Assembly: GCA_019419625.1 (NCBI GenBank)
Contig: DXZO01000057.1
Span: 54,816-63,801 of the forward strand
Direction: 5' to 3'
DNA length: 8,986 nucleotides
Origin: Collinsella sp.
GTDB lineage: Bacteria > Actinomycetota > Coriobacteriia > Coriobacteriales > Coriobacteriaceae
Positions 1 to 6,369 of the stretch are shown here, piece by piece. Under the pieces are notes generated by a model. That model was given only the letters and a program-made list of their open reading frames with translations, had not been told where the DNA came from and did no database searches. Each line of letters starts with the position of its first letter. Within the stretch, counting starts at the first letter, position 1. The translations under genes were made by a program, and so were the position numbers.

Positions 1-55
1 CAACAGCCCCGCTCAACTGACCAAAAACTTGCCAAAAGCTTGACGGATGCTGTTG

Positions 56-90
56 AAAAAAGCGCCTCTCGACCGATGTCGAGAGGCGCT
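56..90 (-). terminator. Intrinsic terminator of asnS
   Basis: A perfect 13-bp stem (61-73 pairing with 78-90, arm AGCGCCTCTCGAC) with a four-base loop is followed, when read on the minus strand, by six T residues (56-61). It lies about 48 bases beyond the asnS stop codon. The plus-strand reading has no T-run after the stem, so it acts for the minus strand only. Confidence 0.92.
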
Positions 91-137
91 TGTGCGATGA
101 GCGTTGGCGTGTGGCGACGCGAGCTAGCGTCCGACGA

Positions 138-1541
138 TTAGAAGTCGGCGTTGCCCACGGTGCGCGGGTGCGGCAGGACGTCGCGGATGTTGCCCACGCC
201 GGTCAGGTACATGACCAAGCGCTCGAAGCCCAGACCGTAGCCGGCGTGCTTGCAGGAACCGTAGCGGCGCAGGTCAAGGTAGTACTTGTACTGCTCGGGA
301 TTCATGCCCAGGTCCTTGATGCGGGCCTCGAGCAGATCCAGGCGCTCCTCGCGCTGGGAGCCGCCGATAATCTCGCCGATACCCGGCACCAGGCAGTCGG
401 CGGCGGCGACGGTCTTGCCGTCCTCGTTCATGCGCATGTAGAACGCCTTGATCTCGGCCGGGTAGTCGGTTACGAAGGTCGGGCGCTTAAAGTGCTCCTC
501 GGTCAGGAAACGCTCGTGCTCGGTTTGCAGGTCGATGCCCCAGCTCACGGGATAGTCAAACTTGTGACCGGCGGCGACGGCCTGCTCCAGGATTTCGACG
601 GCCTCGGTATAGGTGACGCGGGCAAAGTCGGAGTTTGCCACGTGGTCCAGACGCTCGAGCAGACCCTTGTCCACAAACTTGTTGAGCATATTGAGCTCGT
701 CGGGGCAGGTGGCCATAACGTCCTTAAGGACGTACTTGAGCATGGCCTCGGCGTTATCCATGTAGTCGTTAAGGTCGGCAAAGGCCATCTCGGGCTCGAT
801 CATCCAAAACTCGGCGGCGTGGCGCGTGGTGTTGGAGTTTTCGGCGCGGAAGGTGGGGCCAAAGGTGTACACGTCGCCAAAGGCCATGGCAAAGTTCTCG
901 GCATTGAGCTGGCCGGACACGGTAAGGCTCGCGTGCTTGCCAAAGAAGTCCTGGCTCCAGTCGACCTCGCCGGACTCGGTGAGGGGCGGATTTTTGGGGT
1001 CGAGCGTGGTCACGCGGAACATCTCGCCGGCACCCTCGCAGTCACTCGTGGTGATGATGGGGGTGTTGACGTAGACAAAGCCTTGCTCCTGGAAGAAGCG
1101 GTGGATGGCGGCAGCCGCGACAGAGCGGATGCGGAACACGGCGCGGAACAGGTTGGTGCGCGGGCGCAGGTGCTGCTGGGTGCGCAGGAACTCGACGGTT
1201 GCGCGCTTCTTCTGCAGCGGGTAATCCGGGGCGCTCGCGCCCTCGACCTCGATGGAGGTGGCAGAAAGCTCGAAAGGCTGGGGCGCATCGGGGGTCAGCT
1301 TGACGGTGCCGATGCAAATGAGTGCGGCCGAGACGTTTTGATGGGCGATCTCGTCGTAGTTGTCGAGTGCCTCGCGGTTCATGACGACTTGCAGGTCGCG
1401 GAAGCAGCTGCCGTCGTTGAGCGTGACAAAGCCAAAGTTCTTCATGTCGCGGACGGACTTGACCCAGCCGGCGACGGTGACGGTCTGGCCGCCGAGCGAC
1501 TCGGCATCGGCATAGAGCTGCGCGATTTTGGTGCGGTTCAC
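138..1541 (-). CDS. asnS: Asparaginyl-tRNA synthetase (class IIb)
   Basis: This enzyme activates asparagine with ATP and charges tRNA-Asn in the cytoplasm. The predicted 467 residues match the usual bacterial length (E. coli about 466). The N-terminal OB-fold anticodon-binding domain covers roughly residues 18-100 (VTVAGWVKSVRDMKNFGFV at the start). The class II catalytic core follows: motif 1 around 135-163, motif 2 around 231-251 (FRAENSNTTRHAAEFW), GIGEIIGGSQRE at 387-398, and motif 3 at 434-448 (GYGLGFERLVMYLTG), ending in PHPRTVGNADF. I chose the GTG at 1541 because GGAGG (1546-1550) sits four bases upstream. In-frame ATGs at 1553 and 1577 lack a Shine-Dalgarno sequence and would add 4 or 12 residues absent from typical AsnRS. 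The gene is monocistronic, with its own extended -10 promoter and terminator. No T-box leader fits in the roughly 40-base 5' UTR. The AspRS alternative is unlikely given the asparagine-type motif 2 and the length. Confidence 0.97.
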   Translation of the reverse strand: MNRTKIAQLYADAESLGGQTVTVAGWVKSVRDMKNFGFVTLNDGSCFRDLQVVMNREALDNYDEIAHQNVSAALICIGTVKLTPDAPQPFELSATSIEVEGASAPDYPLQKKRATVEFLRTQQHLRPRTNLFRAVFRIRSVAAAAIHRFFQEQGFVYVNTPIITTSDCEGAGEMFRVTTLDPKNPPLTESGEVDWSQDFFGKHASLTVSGQLNAENFAMAFGDVYTFGPTFRAENSNTTRHAAEFWMIEPEMAFADLNDYMDNAEAMLKYVLKDVMATCPDELNMLNKFVDKGLLERLDHVANSDFARVTYTEAVEILEQAVAAGHKFDYPVSWGIDLQTEHERFLTEEHFKRPTFVTDYPAEIKAFYMRMNEDGKTVAAADCLVPGIGEIIGGSQREERLDLLEARIKDLGMNPEQYKYYLDLRRYGSCKHAGYGLGFERLVMYLTGVGNIRDVLPHPRTVGNADF

Positions 1542-1545
1542 GTAT

Positions 1546-1550
1546 CCTCC
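1546..1550 (-). promoter_or_regulatory. Ribosome binding site deciding the asnS GTG start
   Basis: GGAGG on the minus strand lies four bases before the GTG at 1541. It falls inside the reading frame of the longer ATG-started alternatives (1553, 1577), which have no such motif of their own. This supports the GTG as the true start. Confidence 0.75.
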
Positions 1551-1587
1551 CATAACGGTTGAATGATAGTTATCCATACAGTTCGAT

Positions 1588-1596
1588 ATTCTAGCA
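1588..1596 (-). promoter_or_regulatory. Extended -10 promoter of asnS
   Basis: The minus strand reads TGCTAGAAT, an extended -10 (TG, one base, then TAGAAT with five of six matches to TATAAT). No good -35 is found 16-18 bases upstream, which fits an extended -10 promoter. Transcription would begin near 1581, giving a leader of about 40 bases. Confidence 0.55.
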
Positions 1597-1646
1597 GCTC
1601 GGCTCATTTGGGCTATACAGATAAGGCATTGGCGGGATGGTTTTTC

Positions 1647-1685
1647 AAACGAAAAGCGCCCGCGGCCAAATGGTCGCGGGCGCTT
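1647..1685 (-). terminator. Intrinsic terminator of the EIIA gene
   Basis: The 13-14 bp stem 1654-1667 / 1672-1685 (arm AGCGCCCGCGGCC, one imperfect pair) with a four-base loop is followed on the minus strand by TTTTCGTTTG. It begins about 38 bases past the EIIA stop. The GC-rich stem and T-tract are typical of a factor-independent terminator and would stop read-through into asnS. Confidence 0.88.
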
Positions 1686-1722
1686 GACGAGGTGCCTTTT
1701 GGCTGTGTGGCGCGGGGCCTGG

Positions 1723-2286
1723 CTACTTGGTCTTGGCAACCAGCAGCGGATCGCCAAGCTTGACGAGCGGATTGCCGCCGATAAGCGTGCCAGACTCGCC
1801 GACGTGGTCGATGCTCTTGAGGCGGTCGAGCTCAGAGATGATGACGGTCACGATGTCCTCGTGACCGGCGGCCTTGATAGCGTCGCGGTCGAAGCTGATG
1901 AGCGGCTGGCCGGCCTTGACCGTGTCGCCCATCTCGACAAAGCGGGCAAAACCCTTGCCGTTCATTTCCACGGTGCCCAGGCCAACATGGATGAACACGC
2001 GAAGACCGTCCTCGGTGATCATGCCGATGGAGTGGTTGGTGACGGTGGTGGCGCCGATACGGCCGTTAGCGGGGGCGTAAATGGTGCCGGTAATGGGCTC
2101 GATGCCGTAGCCCTGGCCGAGCATGCCCGAGGCGATGGTCTCATCGGGAACCTCACTCAGATTGACGAGCACGCCGTTGACAGGAGCGTAGATGACGCCT
2201 TCGCGGGTGGCGAAGCTTGCTGCGGGCGGAACGGACGCCTCGCCCGACGAAGTGAACGTGGACTTGAGCGAATCGAGCAGACCCAT
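1723..2286 (-). CDS. PTS system glucose-type EIIA protein (crr-like)
   Basis: This is a 187-residue stand-alone EIIA of the glucose/sucrose PTS family (PF00358). EIIA takes phosphate from HPr and passes it to an EIIB domain during sugar uptake; in some bacteria it also has regulatory roles. The fold is recognisable from GVIYAPVNGVLVNLSEVPD (30-48), GIEPITGTIYAPANGRI (61-77), TNHSIGM with H85, and FIHVGLGTVEMNGKGF (98-113) with H100. H85 and H100 correspond to the paired active-site histidines H75 and H90 (phosphorylated) of E. coli EIIA-Glc. The C-terminal half ends with GGNPLVKLGDPLLVAKTK. The ATG at 2286 is preceded by GGAGG (2292-2296) at five bases; a longer frame upstream to 2370 lacks family similarity. 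No EIIB or EIIC domain is fused or adjacent, so the partner permease must be encoded elsewhere. Its sugar cannot be read from this sequence. The gene has its own terminator, and a LacI-type palindrome lies in its leader. Confidence 0.93.
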   Translation of the reverse strand: MGLLDSLKSTFTSSGEASVPPAASFATREGVIYAPVNGVLVNLSEVPDETIASGMLGQGYGIEPITGTIYAPANGRIGATTVTNHSIGMITEDGLRVFIHVGLGTVEMNGKGFARFVEMGDTVKAGQPLISFDRDAIKAAGHEDIVTVIISELDRLKSIDHVGESGTLIGGNPLVKLGDPLLVAKTK

Positions 2287-2336
2287 AGATGCCTCCAACG
2301 TATCAGGCGCGCATGTTGCACGCGTGTGGTTTGCCG

Positions 2337-2346
2337 GAAACGTTTC
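2337..2346. promoter_or_regulatory. LacI-family-type operator palindrome upstream of EIIA
   Basis: The perfect 10-bp palindrome GAAACGTTTC has the central CG and AAACGTTT core common to LacI/GalR/PurR-family operators. It lies about 50 bases upstream of the EIIA start and about 25 bases downstream of the predicted EIIA transcription start, a position suited to repression by roadblock. It does not match the CcpA cre consensus exactly. Regulator identity is unknown. Confidence 0.45.
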
Positions 2347-2377
2347 ATATGTGTTTCGCGGCTTGGTCAACGCCCCT

Positions 2378-2406
2378 ATTTTACGCTGCTCAACGATACC
2401 TCTGAA
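2378..2406 (-). promoter_or_regulatory. Predicted promoter of the EIIA gene
   Basis: Read on the minus strand, TTCAGA (2401-2406, four of six to TTGACA) and TAAAAT (2378-2383, five of six to TATAAT) are separated by exactly 17 bases. Transcription would begin near 2371, leaving a leader of about 85 bases that contains the GAAACGTTTC palindrome. A weaker alternative is TTGACC (2365-2370) with TATGAA, but its spacing is only 15 bases. Confidence 0.45.
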
Positions 2407-2507
2407 CTGGGATTATGTGATATATCAGTTGAAGGGAAACTTATTGCTGGAGTGTTTCTTCGCCACGGGCTCAAGTGGGGTACGCTTAGACGCGAAAAAC
2501 AAGGGCG

Positions 2508-2513
2508 CATAAT
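2508..2513 (+). promoter_or_regulatory. Possible -10 element for the esterase gene
   Basis: CATAAT matches TATAAT at five of six positions and lies 20 bases before the esterase ATG. The best -35 at a 17-base spacing is CTTAGA (2485-2490), only three of six, so the assignment is tentative. The rest of the 246-base divergent region holds no gene I can support. Confidence 0.3.
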
Positions 2514-2532
2514 CTGCGCGAAGGGAGCACCT

Positions 2533-3432
2533 ATGATTATTGAGAACCATGCGCTGTGGGGCGAGGAGCCGACCGAGGATTATCCGGCGACGTTTACGTA
2601 TCTGGGTGCCGAGCCGCTGCCCGACAAGCCCAATGGCCGCCGCCCCGCGGTGATCATCTGCGGCGGAGGCGGGTTTACGCATATCGCTCCGCACGAGCAG
2701 GATCCGGTGGCGTTTGCGTTTTTGGACCGCGGCTACCAGGCCTTTGTGCTCAACTATGTGACGAGTGGCACGGGTGACGTGAGTTTTCCGCACCCGCAGG
2801 CAGACCTTGCCAAGATGGTCGCTACCGTGCGCGCCAACGCCGACGAGTGGCATGTCGATCCCAAGCGCGTGTGCATCGTGGGCTTCTCGGCGGGCGGCAT
2901 GATTTGCGCTTCGCTGGCAACGCAGTGGAAAACTGGTCCCTTCGCGGGCCTGGCAGGGGCTCGTCCGGAGGATATTCGTCCCGACGCCGTGGTGCTGGGC
3001 TATCCGTTGCTCGACCTTGCCTATGTGCGCGATATGCAGACGCGCGACCCGCGCATCGACCTGCGCGTGCCCAAGACGGGTGGCAAGACGGGGCGCGATT
3101 TGCTTAACGACTATCTGTCGATGGTGACGGGCGGCGAGGCGACCGATGAGCACTTGACCGACATTTGCCCTACCACGCACGTTTCGCGCCAGATGCCCCC
3201 GACCTTTGTGTGGGGCGTTTCGGACGACAAGACGGCGCCGGTCGCGCAGGTCTACCCGTTTGCGCAGCGCATGGCCGAGGAGGGTGTTGCATGCGAGATG
3301 CACGTCTTTGACCAGGGCGGTCACGGCCTTTCGCTCGGCAACGCCAACACCGCGGTCGACAACGAGGACAAGCAGGTGGCGGTCCGTCCCTGGATCCGCC
3401 TAGCCTTCCGCTTCCTGGAGCGCCATATGTAA
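2533..3432 (+). CDS. Alpha/beta-hydrolase, acetyl-esterase (BD-FAE-like) type
   Basis: This is a 299-residue cytoplasmic serine hydrolase with no signal peptide. Sequence features in order are a core strand and oxyanion-hole segment AVIICGGGGF (39-48), FLDRGYQAFVLNY (63-75), the nucleophile elbow GFSAGG (117-122, S119), GYPLLDL (156-162), the acidic residue in WGVSDDKTAPV (D231 or D232), and the catalytic histidine in GGHGLSLG (H264). This arrangement is typical of the BD-FAE / Aes-type carboxylesterases (COG0657), many of which deacetylate oligosaccharides; the substrate here is not determined. The ATG at 2533 has AGGGAG at five bases, and the open frame extending far upstream overlaps EIIA and is not coding. 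It is divergent from EIIA and followed 47 bases later by a small gene with its own ribosome binding site. Co-transcription of the two is plausible because no terminator separates them. A peptidase of the same fold is the main alternative. Confidence 0.87.
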   Translation: MIIENHALWGEEPTEDYPATFTYLGAEPLPDKPNGRRPAVIICGGGGFTHIAPHEQDPVAFAFLDRGYQAFVLNYVTSGTGDVSFPHPQADLAKMVATVRANADEWHVDPKRVCIVGFSAGGMICASLATQWKTGPFAGLAGARPEDIRPDAVVLGYPLLDLAYVRDMQTRDPRIDLRVPKTGGKTGRDLLNDYLSMVTGGEATDEHLTDICPTTHVSRQMPPTFVWGVSDDKTAPVAQVYPFAQRMAEEGVACEMHVFDQGGHGLSLGNANTAVDNEDKQVAVRPWIRLAFRFLERHM

Positions 3433-3467
3433 AAGTAGACTACTTACCCGTTTCAAAAAGTCTGCTT
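3433..3467. repeat. 13-bp palindrome and larger inverted repeat before the small gene
   Basis: AAGTAGACTACTT (3433-3445) is a perfect inverted repeat with 6-bp arms and one central base. The left part AAGTAGAC (3433-3440) can also pair with GTCTGCTT (3460-3467), an 8-bp stem with one wobble. Neither is followed by a T-run on the plus strand, so an operator or an mRNA structure just before the ribosome binding site is more likely than a terminator. Confidence 0.5.
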
Positions 3468-3479
3468 AGAGGAGGAGCC

Positions 3480-3800
3480 ATGCTTGAGGGTACGTATGTG
3501 GTTTCGGCCCAGACGCCGGTGGGGAGTAAACGCGGCGAGGTGACGTTTTCACATGGGGTGAACGGCGCGCTCAGGGCAGTACTAAACGTCAGGGGTCTCA
3601 ATATCGCTCTCTCGAGTGCCCGCGCTGAGGGCGATTTCTTTGAGCTCTCGGGTACTATCTCCCACGTCTTGATGGGCAAGGCGCCCTTTACATGCACGGG
3701 GTCGGTTGAGGGTGATCGACTCACTGCTACCGCGCGGTCGGGTTCCATTTCGATCTCGCTGAGCGGTATGCGCAAAGAGCTTTCGGGGCGCACCGCATAA
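3480..3800 (+). CDS. Small conserved-type beta-rich protein of unknown function
   Basis: I do not recognise a characterised family for this 106-residue protein. Its start is well supported: AGGAGG at 3470-3475, four bases before the ATG. No signal peptide or membrane segment is visible. The sequence alternates short hydrophobic strands with glycine turns, for example GTYVVSAQTPVGSKRGEVTF (4-23), GALRAVLNVRGLNIALSSAR (29-48), FFELSGTISHVLMGKAPFTC (53-72) and GSVEGDRLTATARSGSISIS (74-93). This pattern suggests an antiparallel beta-barrel or calycin-like sheet that might bind a small ligand. This structural reading is inference only. It follows the esterase by 47 bases on the same strand and precedes the feoAB promoter, so it may be the second gene of an esterase operon. 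Codon use resembles its neighbours, although it is slightly less GC-rich. A single cysteine (C72) is present. Confidence 0.78.
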   Translation: MLEGTYVVSAQTPVGSKRGEVTFSHGVNGALRAVLNVRGLNIALSSARAEGDFFELSGTISHVLMGKAPFTCTGSVEGDRLTATARSGSISISLSGMRKELSGRTA

Positions 3801-3812
3801 AGTTTGCGCAGG

Positions 3813-3840
3813 TAAACATCGGTATTTGACTTTATATAAT
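3813..3840 (+). promoter_or_regulatory. Promoter of feoAB
   Basis: A perfect -10, TATAAT (3835-3840), is preceded at 16 bases by TAAACA (3813-3818), four of six to TTGACA. Transcription would start near 3847, giving a leader of about 75 bases before the GTG. The closer TTGACT (3826-3831) is too near the -10 to serve as its -35. Confidence 0.6.
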
Positions 3841-3861
3841 AGTTCAGAGCGCTATCATTTG

Positions 3862-3909
3862 TCGTTACGAGTTGGTTAGCCCCGGTAAACGGTTAACCGC
3901 GTCTAACGA
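3862..3909 (+). promoter_or_regulatory. Nested inverted repeats in the feoAB leader (putative iron-control element)
   Basis: Three nested arm pairs are present: TCGTTA (3862-3867) with TAACGA (3904-3909), GGTTA (3874-3878) with TAACC (3894-3898), and CCG (3882-3884) with CGG (3890-3892). The region also holds GGTTAGCC (3874-3881) and GGTTAACC (3891-3898), starts 17 bases apart. GGTTAGCC is the left core of the known DtxR/IdeR box, although a full two-sided box is not present. The outer arm touches the ribosome binding site AAAGGA (3909-3914). A repressor site or a translation-affecting RNA hairpin are both possible. Confidence 0.4.
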
Positions 3910-3921
3910 AAGGATGAGCGC

Positions 3922-6282
3922 GTGAAGCTCGATACACTCGAGATTGGAAAGGACGCCGTTGTCGCATCGGTGGCATCGGACGATCAGGCACTCCGACAGC
4001 ATATTTTGGACATGGGCCTAACGCCGGGCACCGAAGTCACCATGATGAAGTACGCTCCTATGGGCGACCCGCTCGAGATTCGCCTGCGTGGCTACGAGTT
4101 GACGCTGCGCAAGGACGATGCTGCTCGCATCGAGCTCGTGGGTGTTCACGACACAGACACGGGTCCGCGCACTAACGCCGCAATCGGCACGACGGAGCAC
4201 CCGGCACTTGGCGAGGGGACGTATTCGCCCCGTGCGGCAAAAACGGCCGTGCCCGAGGGTGCGCCGCTGCATTTCGCCCTCGCCGGCAACCAAAACTGCG
4301 GTAAGACCACGCTGTTCAACCAGCTTACGGGCTCCAACCAGCACGTCGGTAACTTTCCCGGCGTGACGGTCGACCGCAAGGACGGCACTATCCGTAACCA
4401 CCCCGAGGCGAGCGTTACCGACCTGCCCGGCATTTACTCCCTGTCGCCGTACACGGGCGAGGAGATTGTGAGCCGCCAGTTTATCCTTGACGAGCATCCC
4501 GATGCCATCATCGACATTATCGACGCCACCAACATCGAACGTAACCTGTACCTGACACTGCAGCTTATGGAGCTCGACCGCCCCATGGTCATCGCGCTCA
4601 ACATGATGGACGAGGTGACCGCCAATGGTGGTGCCGTAGACGTCAACCTGCTCGAGAGCCTGCTGGGCGTGCCTGTTGTTCCCATTAGCGCTGCCCGCAA
4701 CGAGGGTATTGGCGAGTTGGTGGATCATGCCTTGCACGTGGCGCGGTTCCGCGAGCGCCCCGGTCGCCTGGACTTCTGCGCGCCCGATGGTCCAGACGGC
4801 GGCGCGCTGCATCGCTGCATTCACGGCATCGCCAACCTTATCGAGGACCATGCCGCGACGGCGCATATCCCGGTGCGTTTTGCGGCGACCAAGCTGGTTG
4901 AGGGCGACGAGCTGGTGACCGAGGCGCTTCATCTGGACCGTAACGAACTTGACGCCATCGAGCACATCATTACCCAGATGGAGGGTGAGGCCGGTACCGA
5001 CCGTCTATCTGCACTGGCCGACATGCGCTTCGGCTTTATCGGCGACGTGTGTGGGCGCTGCGTCGTCAAGCCGCACGAGAGCCGCGAGCACGTGCGTTCC
5101 GTCAAGATCGACCGCATCCTGACGGGTCGCTACACGGCCATTCCGGCGTTCCTGGTGATCATGGGTCTCGTCTTTTGGCTGACATTTGGCGTGATCGGCG
5201 CGGCGTTGCAGGGACTTATGGAGGACGGCATCGCTGCCATCATCGCCTCGGCCGATGCGGGCCTCAAGGCGTTCGGCACCAACGACGTGGTGCGCTCGCT
5301 GGCTGTCGACGGCGTGCTTACGGGCGTGGGCAGCGTACTGACCTTCCTGCCGATTATCGTCGTGCTCTTTTTGTTCCTCTCCATTCTGGAAGACTCCGGA
5401 TACATGGCACGCGTGGCCTTTGTCATGGATAAGGTACTGCGTCGCTTTGGCCTTTCGGGCCGCAGCTTCGTCCCCATGCTCGTCGGTTTTGGCTGCACCG
5501 TGCCGGCTATCATGTCGACCCGTACGCTCCCATCCGAGCACGACCGCAAGATGACGGTCATGCTCACGCCGTTCATGAGCTGCTCGGCCAAGTTGCCGGT
5601 CTACGGTCTGCTGTGCGGGGCGTTTTTCCCGAAGGCGACGGTTCCCGCCATGGTCTCGCTCTATCTGATTGGCATTGCGGTCGGTTGCATCGCGGCTTTG
5701 GTGCTCAATCGCACGGCATTTAAGGGTGACCCGGTGCCGTTTATCATGGAGCTCCCCAACTACCGCCTGCCGAGCGTCAAGACGACGGTGATGCTGGCAT
5801 GGGATAAGGCCAAGGACTTTATTACCAAGGCCTTTACCATTATCTTTGCCGCTACCGTGGTCATCTGGTTCCTTCAGACGTTCGACATTCGCTTTAATGT
5901 GGTCGCCGATCAGTCGCAAAGCCTGCTTGCGGGTCTCGGCAGCATCATCGCGCCGGCGCTGGCGCCGCTTGGGTTTGGCGATTGGCGTGCATCCACGGCG
6001 CTCGTCACCGGACTTATCGCCAAGGAGAGCGTCATCTCGACCCTCACCGTGCTTTTGGGTGCAACGTCGCCCGCGGCACTGTCGACCATGTTTTCGCCGT
6101 TTACCGCTTACGTGTTCCTGGTCTTTACGCTGCTGTACCCGCCCTGCGTAGCGGCAATCGGCGCCGTCAAGAGCGAGTTGGGCGCGCGCTATGCCGTGGC
6201 TGTATTCGCGTTTCAGGTGACGGTCGCCTGGATCGTGGCGCTTGTCGTGCATTCGGCGGGCATATTACTGGGGCTGGCTTAG
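3922..6282 (+). CDS. feoB: Fused FeoA-FeoB ferrous iron transporter
   Basis: This 786-residue inner-membrane protein imports Fe(II). Residues 1-75 form a FeoA (SH3-like) domain (HILDMGLTPGTEV at 27-39, GYELTLRKDDAARI at 57-70). A linker (76-115) leads to the FeoB G-domain: P-loop GNQNCGKTT (122-130), switch I with T149 in GNFPGVTV, G3 DLPG (167-170), G4 NMMD (227-230) and G5 SAA (256-258). A helical segment (about 275-400) precedes the membrane domain. That domain holds two Gate repeats with GFGCTVPAIMSTRT (522-535) and PFMSCSAKLPVY (550-561), including the conserved cysteines C525 and C554, then GLIAKESVIST (697-707) and LLYPPC (737-742). GTG is the start: AAAGGA lies seven bases upstream, and an ATG at 3914 reaches a stop after three codons. 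No separate feoA or feoC is visible. Expression is probably iron-controlled through the leader elements. All key G-motifs and membrane cysteines are intact. Confidence 0.97.
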   Translation: MKLDTLEIGKDAVVASVASDDQALRQHILDMGLTPGTEVTMMKYAPMGDPLEIRLRGYELTLRKDDAARIELVGVHDTDTGPRTNAAIGTTEHPALGEGTYSPRAAKTAVPEGAPLHFALAGNQNCGKTTLFNQLTGSNQHVGNFPGVTVDRKDGTIRNHPEASVTDLPGIYSLSPYTGEEIVSRQFILDEHPDAIIDIIDATNIERNLYLTLQLMELDRPMVIALNMMDEVTANGGAVDVNLLESLLGVPVVPISAARNEGIGELVDHALHVARFRERPGRLDFCAPDGPDGGALHRCIHGIANLIEDHAATAHIPVRFAATKLVEGDELVTEALHLDRNELDAIEHIITQMEGEAGTDRLSALADMRFGFIGDVCGRCVVKPHESREHVRSVKIDRILTGRYTAIPAFLVIMGLVFWLTFGVIGAALQGLMEDGIAAIIASADAGLKAFGTNDVVRSLAVDGVLTGVGSVLTFLPIIVVLFLFLSILEDSGYMARVAFVMDKVLRRFGLSGRSFVPMLVGFGCTVPAIMSTRTLPSEHDRKMTVMLTPFMSCSAKLPVYGLLCGAFFPKATVPAMVSLYLIGIAVGCIAALVLNRTAFKGDPVPFIMELPNYRLPSVKTTVMLAWDKAKDFITKAFTIIFAATVVIWFLQTFDIRFNVVADQSQSLLAGLGSIIAPALAPLGFGDWRASTALVTGLIAKESVISTLTVLLGATSPAALSTMFSPFTAYVFLVFTLLYPPCVAAIGAVKSELGARYAVAVFAFQVTVAWIVALVVHSAGILLGLA

Positions 6283-6323
6283 TTATTTATTGACGGCGCA
6301 ACCTCTATGTACCGAATTGTTTT

Positions 6324-6369
6324 CGGCCCCGCATCTGTTGCTGACGGATGCGGGGCCGTTGCTATATAA
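6324..6369 (+). terminator. Hairpin terminator after feoAB (weak T-tract)
   Basis: A 12-bp perfect stem (CGGCCCCGCATC at 6324-6335 with 6347-6358) lies about 40 bases after the feoAB stop, with an 11-base loop. The following sequence is TTGCTATATAAT, a poor T-tract, and the minus-strand reading also lacks a T-run. It is placed like a terminator of feoAB but could be inefficient. Confidence 0.55.

Noticed and set aside
90..1562. 490-codon open frame on the plus strand opposite asnS
   Set aside because: It is the antisense shadow of a GC-rich gene: no ribosome binding site, no recognisable domain, and the minus-strand frame encodes an intact AsnRS.
1542..1646. T-box riboswitch upstream of asnS
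   Set aside because: The leader from the predicted start is only about 40 bases and no T-box core or terminator/antiterminator pair is seen.
2334..2350. CcpA catabolite-responsive (cre) site
   Set aside because: The palindrome is one base short of the cre spacing and fails several consensus positions. A generic LacI-family operator fits better.
1684..2532. Long upstream extension of the esterase frame on the plus strand
   Set aside because: It overlaps the EIIA gene antisense and the divergent promoter region. The ATG at 2533 has a proper ribosome binding site and begins the conserved part.
3871..3889. Complete DtxR/IdeR box before feoAB
   Set aside because: Only the left core GGTTAGCC matches; the right half does not, giving about 11 of 19 positions. 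It is kept only as part of a tentative element.
3914..3925. ATG just upstream of the feoAB GTG
   Set aside because: Its frame reads three codons and then a stop. It could at most be a tiny leader peptide, which I cannot support.
5005..6252. 415-codon minus-strand frame opposite feoB
   Set aside because: Its composition is rich in R, H, D and G, as expected from reverse reading of membrane-protein codons, and it has no family similarity. FeoB fully explains the region.
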